NCBI GenBank assembly: GCA_964019055.1
Contig: OZ025216.1
Location: 10,743,914 to 10,807,913 of the forward strand
Direction: 5' to 3'
Length of the DNA: 64,000 nt
DNA from: Anthopleura xanthogrammica
Lineage: Eukaryota; Cnidaria; Anthozoa; Actiniaria; Actiniidae
The notes under the pieces were generated by a model that worked only from the letters and a program-made list of their open reading frames with translations, searched no databases and was not told where the DNA came from. Position 1 is the stretch's first letter, and every line of letters begins with the position of its first letter. The position numbers were made by a program, and so were the translations under genes. Below, piece by piece: positions 49,662 to 61,332 of the stretch.

Positions 49662-52457
49662 ATGGCAGCCAAACACTGGCAAGAACGATTTATCTCTCGG
49701 ATAGTCCACGTCTTGATCACACTAGGAGTAGTTTTAATCTTACTTCTCAAGGACACAGGTAATATACAATCCACTTAACTTAAAATTTTCCTTCGTTGAT
49801 AACTTTATAACGAAAAAATCCTAATTTTTTGTCGACAGAATTACGGCGTTCCGTTTTCGATGGACGATGGTTCTACGTTTCTTCCTTCCTCGCTTTGGTC
49901 TTCGTTGGATTTATTTTCTATTTTGTAGCAAGCTTTATTGATCCTGGTTACTTAGAAATCAGAAACCAAAATAGTATTTTAGTGGCATACGAGGTAAGGT
50001 TTCAATCTAATGAACAGATTTCACGAATCCTTAGATTAATTTGCCCAAAACGTTCATAGTTTGATGAGCTTACATCAATTTGATTTTAAAAGGGGTCACG
50101 GTGATATTAATTTTAGACACGGAACTCTAGGTATTAGGTTTCTTGTCCGTCAGAAATCAAAGGTTTCTTTGATCAGTCGCAGACAAAATTCCTAAACTTG
50201 AAATCCTTTGCTCATAAAATATATAAAGAAGTCACAAGACAAGATCCTTTATTTATTGATTCAAAAATTTTTGTCGTTTATGGCCGGATTGTGTCAAAGC
50301 ACTGTGATGAGATACTTTAGAATTTGACAGACCAAATAGTATTCAAATATTTATTATTGGCCAAAAACAAATTCAAATGTATATAAAAAAAAACCAGAAA
50401 CTTCCCAGACTTCATACAATAGTTAGATGTATCAGTTATTTGTGATAGTTACTAGTTTGATAGTTTGCTTATACTAATGATGGCAATACTGATGATGGTG
50501 GTGGTGGTGAAGATGACACTGATGGTGACAATTATGGCAATGATGATGATAGCAATAACAATGATGATTATTTTAAGGCTGATAAAGATGATGATGATGA
50601 TGATGGCAATAGTGATGATGATGGTGATGATGATGATGGCAATAGTGATGATAATGGTGATGATGGCAATAGTGATGATAATGGTGATGATGAGGGCAAT
50701 AGTGATGATAATGGTGATGATGAGGGCAATAGTGATGATGATGGTGATGATGATGGCAATAGTGATGATGATGGCAATAGTGATGATGATGGTGGTGAAG
50801 GTGATGACGATGAACTCAGAAAATATTTTTTAATACTAAGGTTATTCTAGGGCGTATTTTTTGGAGCTGGAGTAACTCAGTTTTTGCGCAGCCTTCAGGG
50901 CTAGAAATTCACAGTTCATTCCTCATGCAGGATATCCACATCTGCTTCAACTTCCCTCTAATCCATGCAGCTTCAGCTTTGAATTCTCTTAAAACTCCTG
51001 GTACACCCGCTACTAGCTGAATGAATTATAATACTGATGTTAAATTAGGACATCACATACATTTCTAATCCTCTTGCCTGCTGTACTTAGACATTTATTA
51101 ACATTACAATTTTCCTCTCTATCTTCCTGAATGTTGGACAACCAGAACACTTTAACTTATTTTAACTAGCTTAACTAGCATATCTTTAACAATTTACTGG
51201 CCAACAGTAATTGGCGAAAGCTGTTGTGGTGTCCCTGCCATTAATTTTGACCTTAATTTTCAGTAATCAAACTGGCATAGACCATTTTTAGCTACTTTCG
51301 CATATTTTTTAAATGGCAAAGATAAATAAATAAATGAATATGGAATTGATTTTTTATTTTATGAATATGTTTTCGTAATAAATGAAGACCTTTGATTTGT
51401 TTTTCTTTCATTTTCATGTTTCAGAAAGCTGAAGCTGAGATAGACAATGATAGTGAATCAGACGAAGATGCTGAAGAATCCTGTAAAATCCTTGCCAGTC
51501 CACCATTCGGGAGTAGACTACGGCGATGCGGATACTGCTCATTAACACAACCTTTAAGAGCAAAACATTGTGAGGATTGTGGGAAATGTGTGCGTCGATA
51601 TGATCATCACTGCCCGTGGCTCGGCACATGTGTTGGTGAAAGGAATCATAAGTTTTTTTGGTGTTTTCTTCTGACTCAAATTATCATTATTGGATGGTCC
51701 ATATATATCGTTTGGTAAGAAATTTAATTTTTACATTTTATTTTTGGGGATTTCAGGAATACTACTGCACACAAGCATCTTCTCCATTGCCATTGTTTGT
51801 CTCGATCACTCTCAGTTTTCTGTTTTAAATTCTTCACTTGGTAAAAATCAGAAGTTCTATATTCCATTTAAATTCTGTAAAAAAAGAGCCACTTTCTGGA
51901 ACCTCTTTTAATAGTCCCCTTCACAGTTCCCTGTACCATTTTGAAAGGTAGCCTTGCCTTTGCATCAAAGTGAGACGAACGGAGAGCTTGCAAGGATAGA
52001 GACCTGTGAATAATTGTCCAAGGTGTTAATAAAGGGTTCTATAATTGCAAGCCCACTGTTCCTCCCGCTTCAAAGCAAAGGCACAGCTTTCAAGATGAAG
52101 CATATTCCCATTTGTTCATTTCTTTTCCTTTTCTCATTTTCCAGGTTTGCCTTGGTCCATGAAAAATCATGGTATGACTGGGCTATGAGCAACACATTAT
52201 ATATCATTGCCCTAATCATTCTAATCCTTGGGGGCATAGTTGTCTTTCTTCTGTTTTGCTGCCATACCTTTCTAATGCTTACTGCGCAGACGACATGGGA
52301 GTACATGTCAAGATCAAGGATTTCATACTTAAAGACATTGAGTGAGGATGACAATCCATTTGATCAAGGGTTTATCTGTAATGTATATAAGTTTCTCTGC
52401 TCTTGCCGAGTACAGAAATGGGAGGTCCTATTACGACAGAGAGATAGATGGGCATAA
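49662..52457 (+). CDS. ZDHHC12: DHHC palmitoyltransferase, ZDHHC12 type
   Basis: Four exons in phase: 49662-49758, 49839-49993, 51425-51714, 52145-52457; 284 aa (human 267). Transmembrane segments lie near residues 13-28 (VHVLITLGVVLILLLK) and about 46-66, two more follow the catalytic domain. The Cys-rich domain from about 119 reads CGYC..RAKHCEDCGKCVRRYDHHCPW, with D144-H-H-C147 as the active site. The TTxE motif is TTWE, followed by RISYL and NPFDQG as in human ZDHHC12. DHHC enzymes S-acylate cysteines of membrane-associated proteins; ZDHHC12 is at Golgi and ER. The exon 1 and 2 sequence (LLKDTELRRSVFDG, FIDPGYLEIR) matches the human HDTELRQ and LMDPGY blocks. The first 20 residues of exon 3 are acidic. 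Confidence 0.94.
50465..50815 (+). repeat. GAT-rich minisatellite in ZDHHC12 intron 2
   Basis: Higher-order units of about 24-30 bp (ggcaatagtgatgataatgg tgatgat) built from GAT triplets. The Met-rich frame on plus and the Ser/Pro frame on minus are artefacts of it. Confidence 0.9.
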
Positions 52458-53570
52458 GTTGACAGTCCATTTGATGTCCTAGACTTAGGTTTTTCAATTT
52501 TATATATACTTACAAAGATTTGCATGTAATAATATGGACTCAGTGTAATAGGAAATTGCATGCATCTCTTACAGCAATTTTTAAAGTTATGCAAACTCGA
52601 TAGTTGTGAGCTGTCCATTGGAGTTTAATTTTTTACTGCCACCAGTAAAAAATCTAAAAGATTAATTTTAATTCATGGAACAAAAAAAAACATTTCACAG
52701 TCAAGCTTGTAGCTACTGAGTGTGTGTAACAATACAAACTGCCTTAAAAATATTAAATGAAAATCAACTTTAATCTTCTTATCAATGCAAACAACAATTT
52801 TATTAAACCCTGAAACAACTGTTATTGATGGAACAAGTTCCATGAATACATCTTGTAAAAAAATAGTACTTGCGACTTACCAATGCGACCTGCGTTTGGT
52901 CCCCAGACTTAGTGTTGTATGTGAGTAGAGTTGTTTGTTGGTTCTCTCCTGTGCTTTGAGGATTTTTCTCCAGGTTCTCTGGTTTTCCTCCCTCTGCAAA
53001 AACCAACTTCTAAATTCTTATTTGATCTAGAAGGACCTAGATTTTACCCTACAAATTTTGTGGGGTTTTTTAATGAGAGCAAACAATATTATATTAGTGT
53101 ATAATACTAGTATCTGAGTATTAATATCACAAGTTGAATGGTATCACTTTAAAGTCTTATTTAACCAACCAACTAGCTAATATAAAACTAGTGTAGGTTC
53201 ATTGGTGTAAATATAACACTCATATTGAAATGATAAATGTATGTCAAACTCTGTATAAGAACTATATACTTTTTAAATTTACTAACTTTTTAGATCCAGA
53301 ATACCAGAGTGAAAGAAGAATATTGTAATATTGTGTGATTGCAAAAAAACACCCATACCCACCATGGAGGAAATTGGAAATTCCCAGGGGGTTTGGGGTC
53401 AGAGGGAAAAAAATTGCAAATTCCAAGGGGGTGGGGGATCCTTTTTCAAATATCCTCCATAGTGAAGTGTGGATATTTTTGGAACCACACATTCTAACAG
53501 ATATGACAATGTCATCATAATGTTGATTGCTGGAGCTTATATATCATTGATATAAATAAAAATAATTTTC
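52458..53570. other. ZDHHC12 3' flank
   Basis: Contains a SINE-like repeat at 52880-53020 in plus orientation and a short repeated segment (gaaattggaaattcccaggg / aaattgcaaattccaagggg) at 53368-53440. No gene is seen; a variant ATTAAA near 52751 may be the poly(A) signal. Confidence 0.5.
52880..53020 (+). repeat. SINE-like repeat copy
   Basis: Reads ttggtccccagac (B-box position), tatgtgagtagagttgtttg, ttggttctctcctgtgcttt, gaggatttttctccaggttc and ttttcctccctctgc. This is the reverse complement of the copies at 7085 and 8305. Confidence 0.5.
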
Positions 53571-53575
53571 ATATG

Positions 53576-53928
53576 AATACTCCAGTTTCACATTCGATGG
53601 AAACCGCTGTTTTTGAAGACCACAGACTCATTTGTACAGGCTTAGCCTCGCTTATAAGTCAGCTATTCAACGACATCATTAAAAGTCCGTGGGATTTCAA
53701 AACATTGGTATTGTTCAACTTACACATTCTTTACATTACGGTTGACTTATGCAAATCATTAGCAACAGCCAACTGTAATGTAAAGAATGTGCAAGTTGAA
53801 TAATACCAATCCCACGGACTTTTAATGGTGCCTTTGAATAGATGACTTATAAACGAGGCTAAGCCTGTACAAATGAGTCTGTGGTCTTCAAAAACAGCGG
53901 TTTCCATCGAATGTGAAACTGGAGTATT
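53576..53928. mobile_element. 353-bp near-perfect palindrome (foldback MITE)
   Basis: Left terminus aatactccagtttcacattc and right terminus gaatgtgaaactggagtatt are perfect inverted repeats. Pairing continues through gaaaccgctgtttttgaaga, ctcatttgtacaggcttagc, aagtccgtgggatt and ttacacattctttacatta, to a short centre around 53748-53775. Arms are about 160-170 bp with few mismatches and one asymmetric stretch near 53665-53690 / 53826-53845. The reading frame at 53573-53803 is part of the arm, not a gene. Confidence 0.85.
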
Positions 53929-54584
53929 TAAAATTTAATCTAGTTATCTTGATTTCTGTATCTGGAACTGCAACTTTTGGAGAAGCAAACTTGAAAAGTA
54001 ATTATAAAATATTTTATAGATTATACTGTTTTTACAATGTAGCTAGGAGGTATAAATAAAAAAAAGTCTGTTATAAGGAAATATATGAGGCATTTATAAA
54101 TATCCATGGGTTTTATGCCGGCCTTTGATAGCCCCCTTAATTTTTTTGATGACCCTCCCCACCCCCGAAGAAATTCATGATATCACCCTTTCACTGTTTT
54201 TTAGTTAGAAACATTTTTTGATAGTTCCTTACTAAGTGTTGCTTCCAAAATATATTACTACAGTTTAAATCCACGTAGCAGACCGGAAAGCCAGTGACGG
54301 GCTAAAAGACCATAGTAGACGGGAAAAAATATTGGAATCTTTTTCCACCATAAATGGTTTGCAGATCATTGCATCTACGTCTTTTTTACCGGCCCTTAAA
54401 ATCCCAGGAAACGCCTGTTTTTGATGACGTCAAAAGTTGTATTTGTATCCATTGATATGACGTCTTCAGGAGCTTTTGATTTTTAGCTTCCGCAATTAAT
54501 TCCTGTCTGACTTTGAAACTGTATTCCAAGAATAAGAAAATGAACTCATAAATAAAATTCATAGGTTTTCAGCATATGAAACTA

Positions 54585-54756
54585 TTAATAATAATAATAA
54601 TAATATAATAATAATAATAATAATATAATAATAATAATATAATAATGATAATAATAATAATATAATAATAATAATAATAATATAATAATAATAATAATAT
54701 AATAATGATAATAATAATATAATAATAATAATATAATAATGATAATAATAATAATT
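54585..54756. repeat. TAA/ATA microsatellite
   Basis: About 170 bp of ATA/TAA triplets with periodic ataatgata and atataata interruptions. The Ile/Tyr/Leu open frame on minus is an artefact. Confidence 0.95.
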
Positions 54757-54990
54757 TATTTCGCAGCATCTAAACCGGGTCTCTATGCTTTAACAATATA
54801 ACAATAAAATAATAATATAGACAAATAATAAAATATAAAACGATAAAAGCATATATAGATTAAGATTTACGTGTATATTAACAGAGGTATGCCTTCTAAC
54901 AGATGGGTTCAACACTGCGCAGTAATTTTATCAAATCTCAGTTTAAGCTGGAATTTCACAATAAACGTCGCCCAAGAATGACAGTACAAT

Positions 54991-55127
54991 AGACCTAGCC
55001 CTCTTGCAGCACGTCAGAATGCAGCTCAATTTGGAGGGCAAAACAATAGGTTCAACTCTCAGGAGTTTGAAATTCTTTTGTTTTGCCCCCAAATTGAGCT
55101 GCATTCCGACGTGCTGCAAGGGGTCTA
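54991..55127. repeat. Palindromic repeat family P1, most complete copy
   Basis: Left tgcagcacgtcagaatgcag, ctcaatttggagggcaaaac and right ttttgcccccaaattgagct, gcattccgacgtgctgcaag form long opposed arms. Ends are agacc / gggtct. Confidence 0.8.
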
Positions 55128-56853
55128 TTAGTGGATTAGATTCCGCATAGTAAAAACTCATAACATTTTAATATTATTTAAACGTATGGCTTAGTGGTTA
55201 TTAGTTATGACTATCAGAATCACTGATTATTACTTTGGTTAAAGCAACGTCAGTCATTCAGTCAGTTAAGGTTAATGTTCACTGACGTTGGCAACTTGTA
55301 TAAAGTCCTAGCAGGTTGCTTTGGTCACAAATGGGTTAACCATGTTAAAACTAATCAGTCGAAGTTTAATAACGAGTGCAATGTGTAAACCATATTGTTT
55401 GTAAATTATAGTGCGTGCCCTACCACTTTATCCCATACTAGTCTCTCATGTTTTCCTAAACCACAACTTTTTCCCATACTATATATATATTTTTTTATTT
55501 AAGATTTGCCCGCAGGCCGGTGCTGTACAATAGAACATGGGGTCCCCTTCGAGGTACATTGCACCAATTCCCAACCCCTTAAAACTCTCATCCCTTGAGT
55601 TAGAAGTTATGTCTTCCAACTTTTTTTGTTGCAGTCGTTTTAGTTTTTACTGAGTAAATAATATAAGGCCTGAAATCATCAGAGGATCTTTCTTCCGAGC
55701 ACTATATTATATCATTCTTCTACAATTTGTATTAAAATGATATTAATAACATTTGTCTCTAGCACATAAAGATAAAAAGTTAACCAAATATTATAAGTTT
55801 AATTTGTACCGGATTTTGAAAGCATTCGAACAAAGACGTGACTATTGCACTAGACTGGCTTCCCGTTCTTTTCAGCGCCGACTGAAACAAAATCAAAACC
55901 TCCTTTTTCCTGAACATAAAAACATTCTAAATACGGACTAAACCGACGTAAACTGAAATAAGAACTAAAAATAATTTATTCACGCATGAGAACAATATTA
56001 TTTCTAGGCGTTTCTGTTATATTGATCATGATATGCAGGAATCTATAAGTCGCTGGCCACTATAACGAACTGAATATTTAGTGGGTGGATGCGCATCCCT
56101 GCACATCACAGAGACGGCTTGGATTACTTCTAGTGTGAGCTCGGCTCAGCGAAGCAGACATTGCCGACGCCGAACTAAAATGCCAAGACAATGCTTTTGA
56201 GTTACCGAAAGCTAATAAGGAATTTGTTTAAAAAATTCCAGTCGTCATTTTTTTTTTTTTTTTTTGCTTAAAGGAGGTTATACGAACAAAGAATTTCCAG
56301 TTCGTCCTTATATATCTCTTATATATGAACAAAAATGGTCGCAGATAATTGCTTCATTGTATTCTAATATCTATTTCTATTTCAGCCGTGCGATTTTATG
56401 ACAATTCTCGGAACTAACCCAAAATATCAATCTTCATCTTTCTAAAAATATAAATGAGGAAAGTGAAAAATCGCCCACACAATATTCACAAAAATCTGTT
56501 ACGACAGCATCAAAAAACGAAGGGTATAGTAGCTTATGTTATGTTCTAGAGATTCTAGTGTCTTCTTTTCAATATTTTCGTTTTTCTTGAGGCTAGACGA
56601 TTTTTCGGACAATTTTAGTTGAATGGAATTTGGTGTAAAATTTTTGTGACTCTTGTGACGTCATTAACATCCCGTCGGAGCCATACGATTTACGTCATAT
56701 GCTGAAACTTTGCTTCCAGCTCGCGTGAGATGGTGGTTATCATGGAGTTATAAAAATCATTCTTCCGTGTCAGTTATTATATAAGATAATCCCGACTAAC
56801 GACCAGGTGTTATAACATTTACTAGCTCGTGTAAGCAGGATCAGAGCAAAAAG
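55128..56853. other. Spacer before the P450 gene
   Basis: AT-rich with no supported gene. A TATA-like tatataag lies at 56778-56785, 76 bp before the first-exon-A ATG, and is the probable core promoter there. Poly(T) tracts are at 56247-56266 and nearby. Confidence 0.5.
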
Positions 56854-56921
56854 ATGGGTTGCTTTGAACTGGTTTTCAAAGGTATTTTCAAGAGATTCAA
56901 AGATGGGGATCGAAAATTGAG
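56854..56921 (+). CDS. P450 alternative first exon A
   Basis: Encodes MGCFELVFKGIFKRFKDGD then RKL and a split codon (ag/gtaaga). It begins Met-Gly-Cys, the pattern of an N-myristoylated, S-acylated terminus, followed by a basic amphipathic stretch (KGIFKRFK). Position 6 is Leu, not the preferred Ser/Thr, so myristoylation is uncertain. TATA-like tatataag lies 76 bp before the ATG. Confidence 0.6.
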
Positions 56922-59900
56922 GTAAGACTTTTTTTACGCTATTTATTTTCCAAGAACGGACATGTAAAATTTAAAAAAAGCACCTCTGGAACCAGGGTAG
57001 AAACAACCAGCTTCTAAAATTAACATTTTTTTTTTTTTAAGTTCGTTATTCCGGACCAAACCATATATATATATATATATATTATTTTTTTTCTTTCTAC
57101 GAAAGATATGAATTATGAATTTATAAAGTTTTTATTTTATTTTCAGTATAATTCTTTCTTGCTTTTGTACGATTGTGTACGATGTACGATTTTTTTATGT
57201 GTGTATGTGGGGGTGGGGGGGGAGGGAGGTACGTTTCAACTTTAGGATTTTTCTTTCTTTTTTCCCTCCTTTCTTCTCTTTCTTTTCTTTCTTTCTTTCT
57301 TTTTTTTAATTTTTAGTCAAGACTGTAGTTTGCACATGAATTCAGTGTTAATTTCCCTTTGACCGTACGTCTCTTCATTTATTTGCTCCAGTACTCCAGT
57401 ATAATATATACTTAAGTCTTTTCCATCCAAATACTACGCATCATTAAGAAGTACGTCAGTCTAGTACATACGTGCCCTAACAAACCGGAATCAAAGAAGT
57501 ACTAAGGTTCCACTTAGGGAACATCAACAATAGTAGTATTTTCTCATATTATCATAACTACCGTCTTTATTCTATTTATAAAGATACCTAACTATAAAAC
57601 TATATACAATTGTATTTTATATATAAATCAAAGTTCTATTTACGCTATGGTTAATATTTTCATGAATTATATTCTCTGTATTTCGTTTAAGGCTAGGAAG
57701 CATCTATCTCGCCTTTCAAACGATATATAGTTTCATAGGGTTTTGTTGAAAGCGTTGCGTAGAGAGAGTTTTAAACGAGACATACCCCTGAAGGTCTCCA
57801 GTAACCTTAATTAGTTATACGAGATTTTTTCCCCGGTTTAATCATAGATCACTAGAACTAATTAAATCTCTTGATCCAGTCCAAGTTATACAAGAATAGC
57901 TGAGATCTATCTATGTACTGAGGCCTATATTATGGTAACCCATTCACATGCCCCGCCTTGTTCAGTCATGCGATCATTAGCATCATTCATCATTTTCCAT
58001 TTGTTCTCAAGCTACGGTTCTTAGTGGGACTCCATTCAAAATTATCAGCCTAATAGTGCTAGAGCCGGTTATACAAAGCCTGGATATATAGCGCTATTCA
58101 TCGGATAAATCTTTTTATTATATGAAATAGAGTGTGATATTATTTTGAGTGACATCAAAATGATAAAGTTGATATCCCCACTCCCACCAGTGGCCAGTGG
58201 GGATACGATTTATATCAACACTGGTGGTGTCAAATTTCGACTTTTTGCTCAGCAAGTCTCAAATTCTCCATTATTTTTCATTGAAGATTTCATATGATAA
58301 ACAGAACATTACATGGCCGCTTGGAGATACGAATTTTATCTTCTCGTGCTGATATTACTTCTCACTCGTGAGAGATAATATCAACACTCGAAGATAAAAT
58401 TCGTATCTCCGCGCGACCATGTAATATCCTATATATCCAGCGGATAAAACCTATACAAATTGTATACACTGGATAACTCTTATCTGGTGGATTACTTTAT
58501 CCAGGCGTCGTACAACCGGCTCCTGAGGTATGAAAGTCCCAGTGAAGAACTTGGAGAACACCTATCTTAGGGATTCCATTTCGCATTTCCAGTGACCTAG
58601 GTTTTTTTTTTTTGTATATCAAGAATCTATCTAGTGTAGTAGTTCTCAATTCCCGAACGAAAGCCAAGGAAAAACCCCGTAAAGCCGTTCTGAAAATTTC
58701 GTAAATCAAATGTTTGTCAGATTATTTAAAAAAATCAAATCTTACACGGTAAAATATAGACTGATTACATAAGTCGGTCCCAGTTCGCTCTCTGTTGGGT
58801 TTGTAGTTTTTCGTTCACGGGTCTAGTTGAGCGACCTCCGCCTACAAATATGCGGAAATTACGACTTATCAGCTTATGGAATCAGTCTAGGTAAAATAAC
58901 TATACAAGCAATTTTCTTCGCTTGGTTTTCGTTTTGTTTATTGCACTTTTCTGGTAAAATCGAGTGTATTTTTCAACATAGCAACAGTAACTATGGAAGT
59001 GTCGTTCAACTGTCCGTCAATCAATCACTCGTGATCAAATCATCCGTGACATTGTTATATAGAAGTGATACGTTCATGACCTGTAGTTCTATATTCTCTT
59101 GTATACGAAGCCTGCTCGAAGCTCAAATTTAATGTTTCGAAAGCAAAAAACGGTAAATTTGGACTCGGGCCGTGTCGCCCCGACCTCAGAAGGCAAAGAA
59201 AACAAGACCAAAGGGAAACGTGGAAGATGGTTGGAGCGAGGACTCTCGAGGTAGGCGATCACAGTTCCGATTAACTAAAATATCTAATGACTCAGAATAG
59301 AGATTTATTACAGTAAGCTTCCTATCTGAGTTTTGAAATCTTGGTATAGATATTTTGACTAGTTGAGAGACGTACTTATTTACTTCATGGCATTTGAATA
59401 CATGGCCAAACTCGTTGAGACGAGATCAGTGATGAACTTTGAAACTTCAAAGATATGAAGAATGTATTGAAAGACATCGACTTGTCTTTTCAACACGGCT
59501 CAAGTCAAAACCACGTGTATTTTTTAAACTGTATTTCAATAGACAAAGCTTCATAGTGTTAACCTGCCTACAAGTGAATTATATTTAGCAAAAGCTGTGA
59601 AAATGCATGGAAATTTGGAGCGATTCGAGTTGTCATGTAAATGTACTCGAGATGGATGGTCACGTCATCCCCTGATCATGATAATGTAATTTCTAAATGA
59701 CCAGCGAACTACATGACGTAAATCATAGATTAGCCTATTCTTCTAAACAAAGACAATATATTTATTAGACTTTCCGGTTTTTGTTTGAGGTTTTTGCTTA
59801 GCTTTATGTTTTTAATTTGTTCCTTTGTGGTACTTCGCGCTCTTCACCATGTTTGAGGTTATTAAGTTTTTTTAGTTGTTAACTCTGACAGTTACGCTTA

Positions 59901-61293
59901 GGTACTTACTGTATATTGGGTTCTTAACTATTTCGAAATTAATGATCTTTTCTTTTAGCGGAGCTCTTCTCGGGTCGAAATATTACACATAAATAATGTA
60001 ATAATAATAATATAATAGATATCTTGATACGAATCAGTAAAAATATAAATCTTGCACGACCTTGCATCCCAGAAATTAGATCTTTTATCTCACAATAAGT
60101 CGTAACTTTAACTTCATAATTTTAAGTCAAATCTTATTTTTACGACAATTTTATCACTAAAGAGCTCGTCTTAATTTTTATTTTATTTTCATTATAATTC
60201 GCAAAAAAATATTTTACATTTGTCATCAAAAAACATCCTCCCCCGCTCCAATTATATTGTACACACGGGTTACACTTGATGATTTTTCAATATTGGCAAA
60301 GGTATACGTATATGTTAAGGAATGTTATTAGTTTGTTTTTCCCGTAGTCCGCACTGTGCCGTAACTATTCCTTTAGAATCCTTCAAGAAATAGAGAATAT
60401 TAGCGTTGAATTCTGTAAGGATTGGCGGAATCGTATTTTAATAGTGTTTTTTTTTAAAGCAAACAAGTTCGCAACAAGTTGATGCAAAAATGCTGTTTGA
60501 CTCTTTTAAGATTTTGTGTTCTTAGTCTGCAATTATCAATTTCTTTTCCCCCCTTGTAAATAGTTTACTGGAAGAGAGTACAACAAAGATGTTTTCAATG
60601 CTTTCGAACATGCATCGATTACTTCTAATATACCGGTATACAAAAATCCAATCGATACGAAATCAAGAAAATTTGTGTTAGGTTCGTCACGCAACACTAA
60701 CACATTCGTTGCGTGACAACCATAAGAATCTGCATAGGATGCTAAATCCAGTCCTGTACCCGTTTTTACCTTGCTCTATTGATAGGTGTAAAACTGTATT
60801 ATGAGTGGCAAGGGTTTTGTTACTTGTTGTAGTCTTTTTTTATCTTCTTCTTTGCAAACAATTAATTATTTGCCTCAGCAAGTTTGGCTTAATAAGACAA
60901 TATAATCTTTTAAGTAAACAATGTTCCGATCTAAATTACTTTTGATCAAGAGCCGTAACTGCATGATAACTATGTTGGTGAATATATCCGGCCAGGGGAT
61001 AGGGGTAGGGGACTTAGGGGGGATCGGAGTGGGAGGAGAAAGGATCAATTGGACATTGTCCCGTCCCTCCCCACCCTCTAGCATGATGTTTGATTCTCAC
61101 TTCTAACCTGGTCCCTTGGGCTTGGAATGTATGTTTGTTTGTATGTATGTATGTATGTTTGTATGTATGTACGTATGTATGTATGTATGTATGTATGTAT
61201 GTATGTATGTATGTATGTATGTATGTATGTATGTATGTATGTATGTATGTATGTATGTATGTATGTATGTATGTATGTATGTATGTATGTATG

Positions 61294-61332
<39 letters not shown>

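Noticed and set aside
50465..50833. Met/Val/Ile-rich 122-codon frame
   Set aside because: Pure product of the GAT minisatellite in ZDHHC12 intron 2.
53262..53803. Short frames on both strands
   Set aside because: Come from short repeats and from the arms of the 353-bp palindrome.
54569..54769. Ile/Tyr/Leu-rich frame resembling a membrane peptide
   Set aside because: Translation of a TAA/ATA microsatellite.
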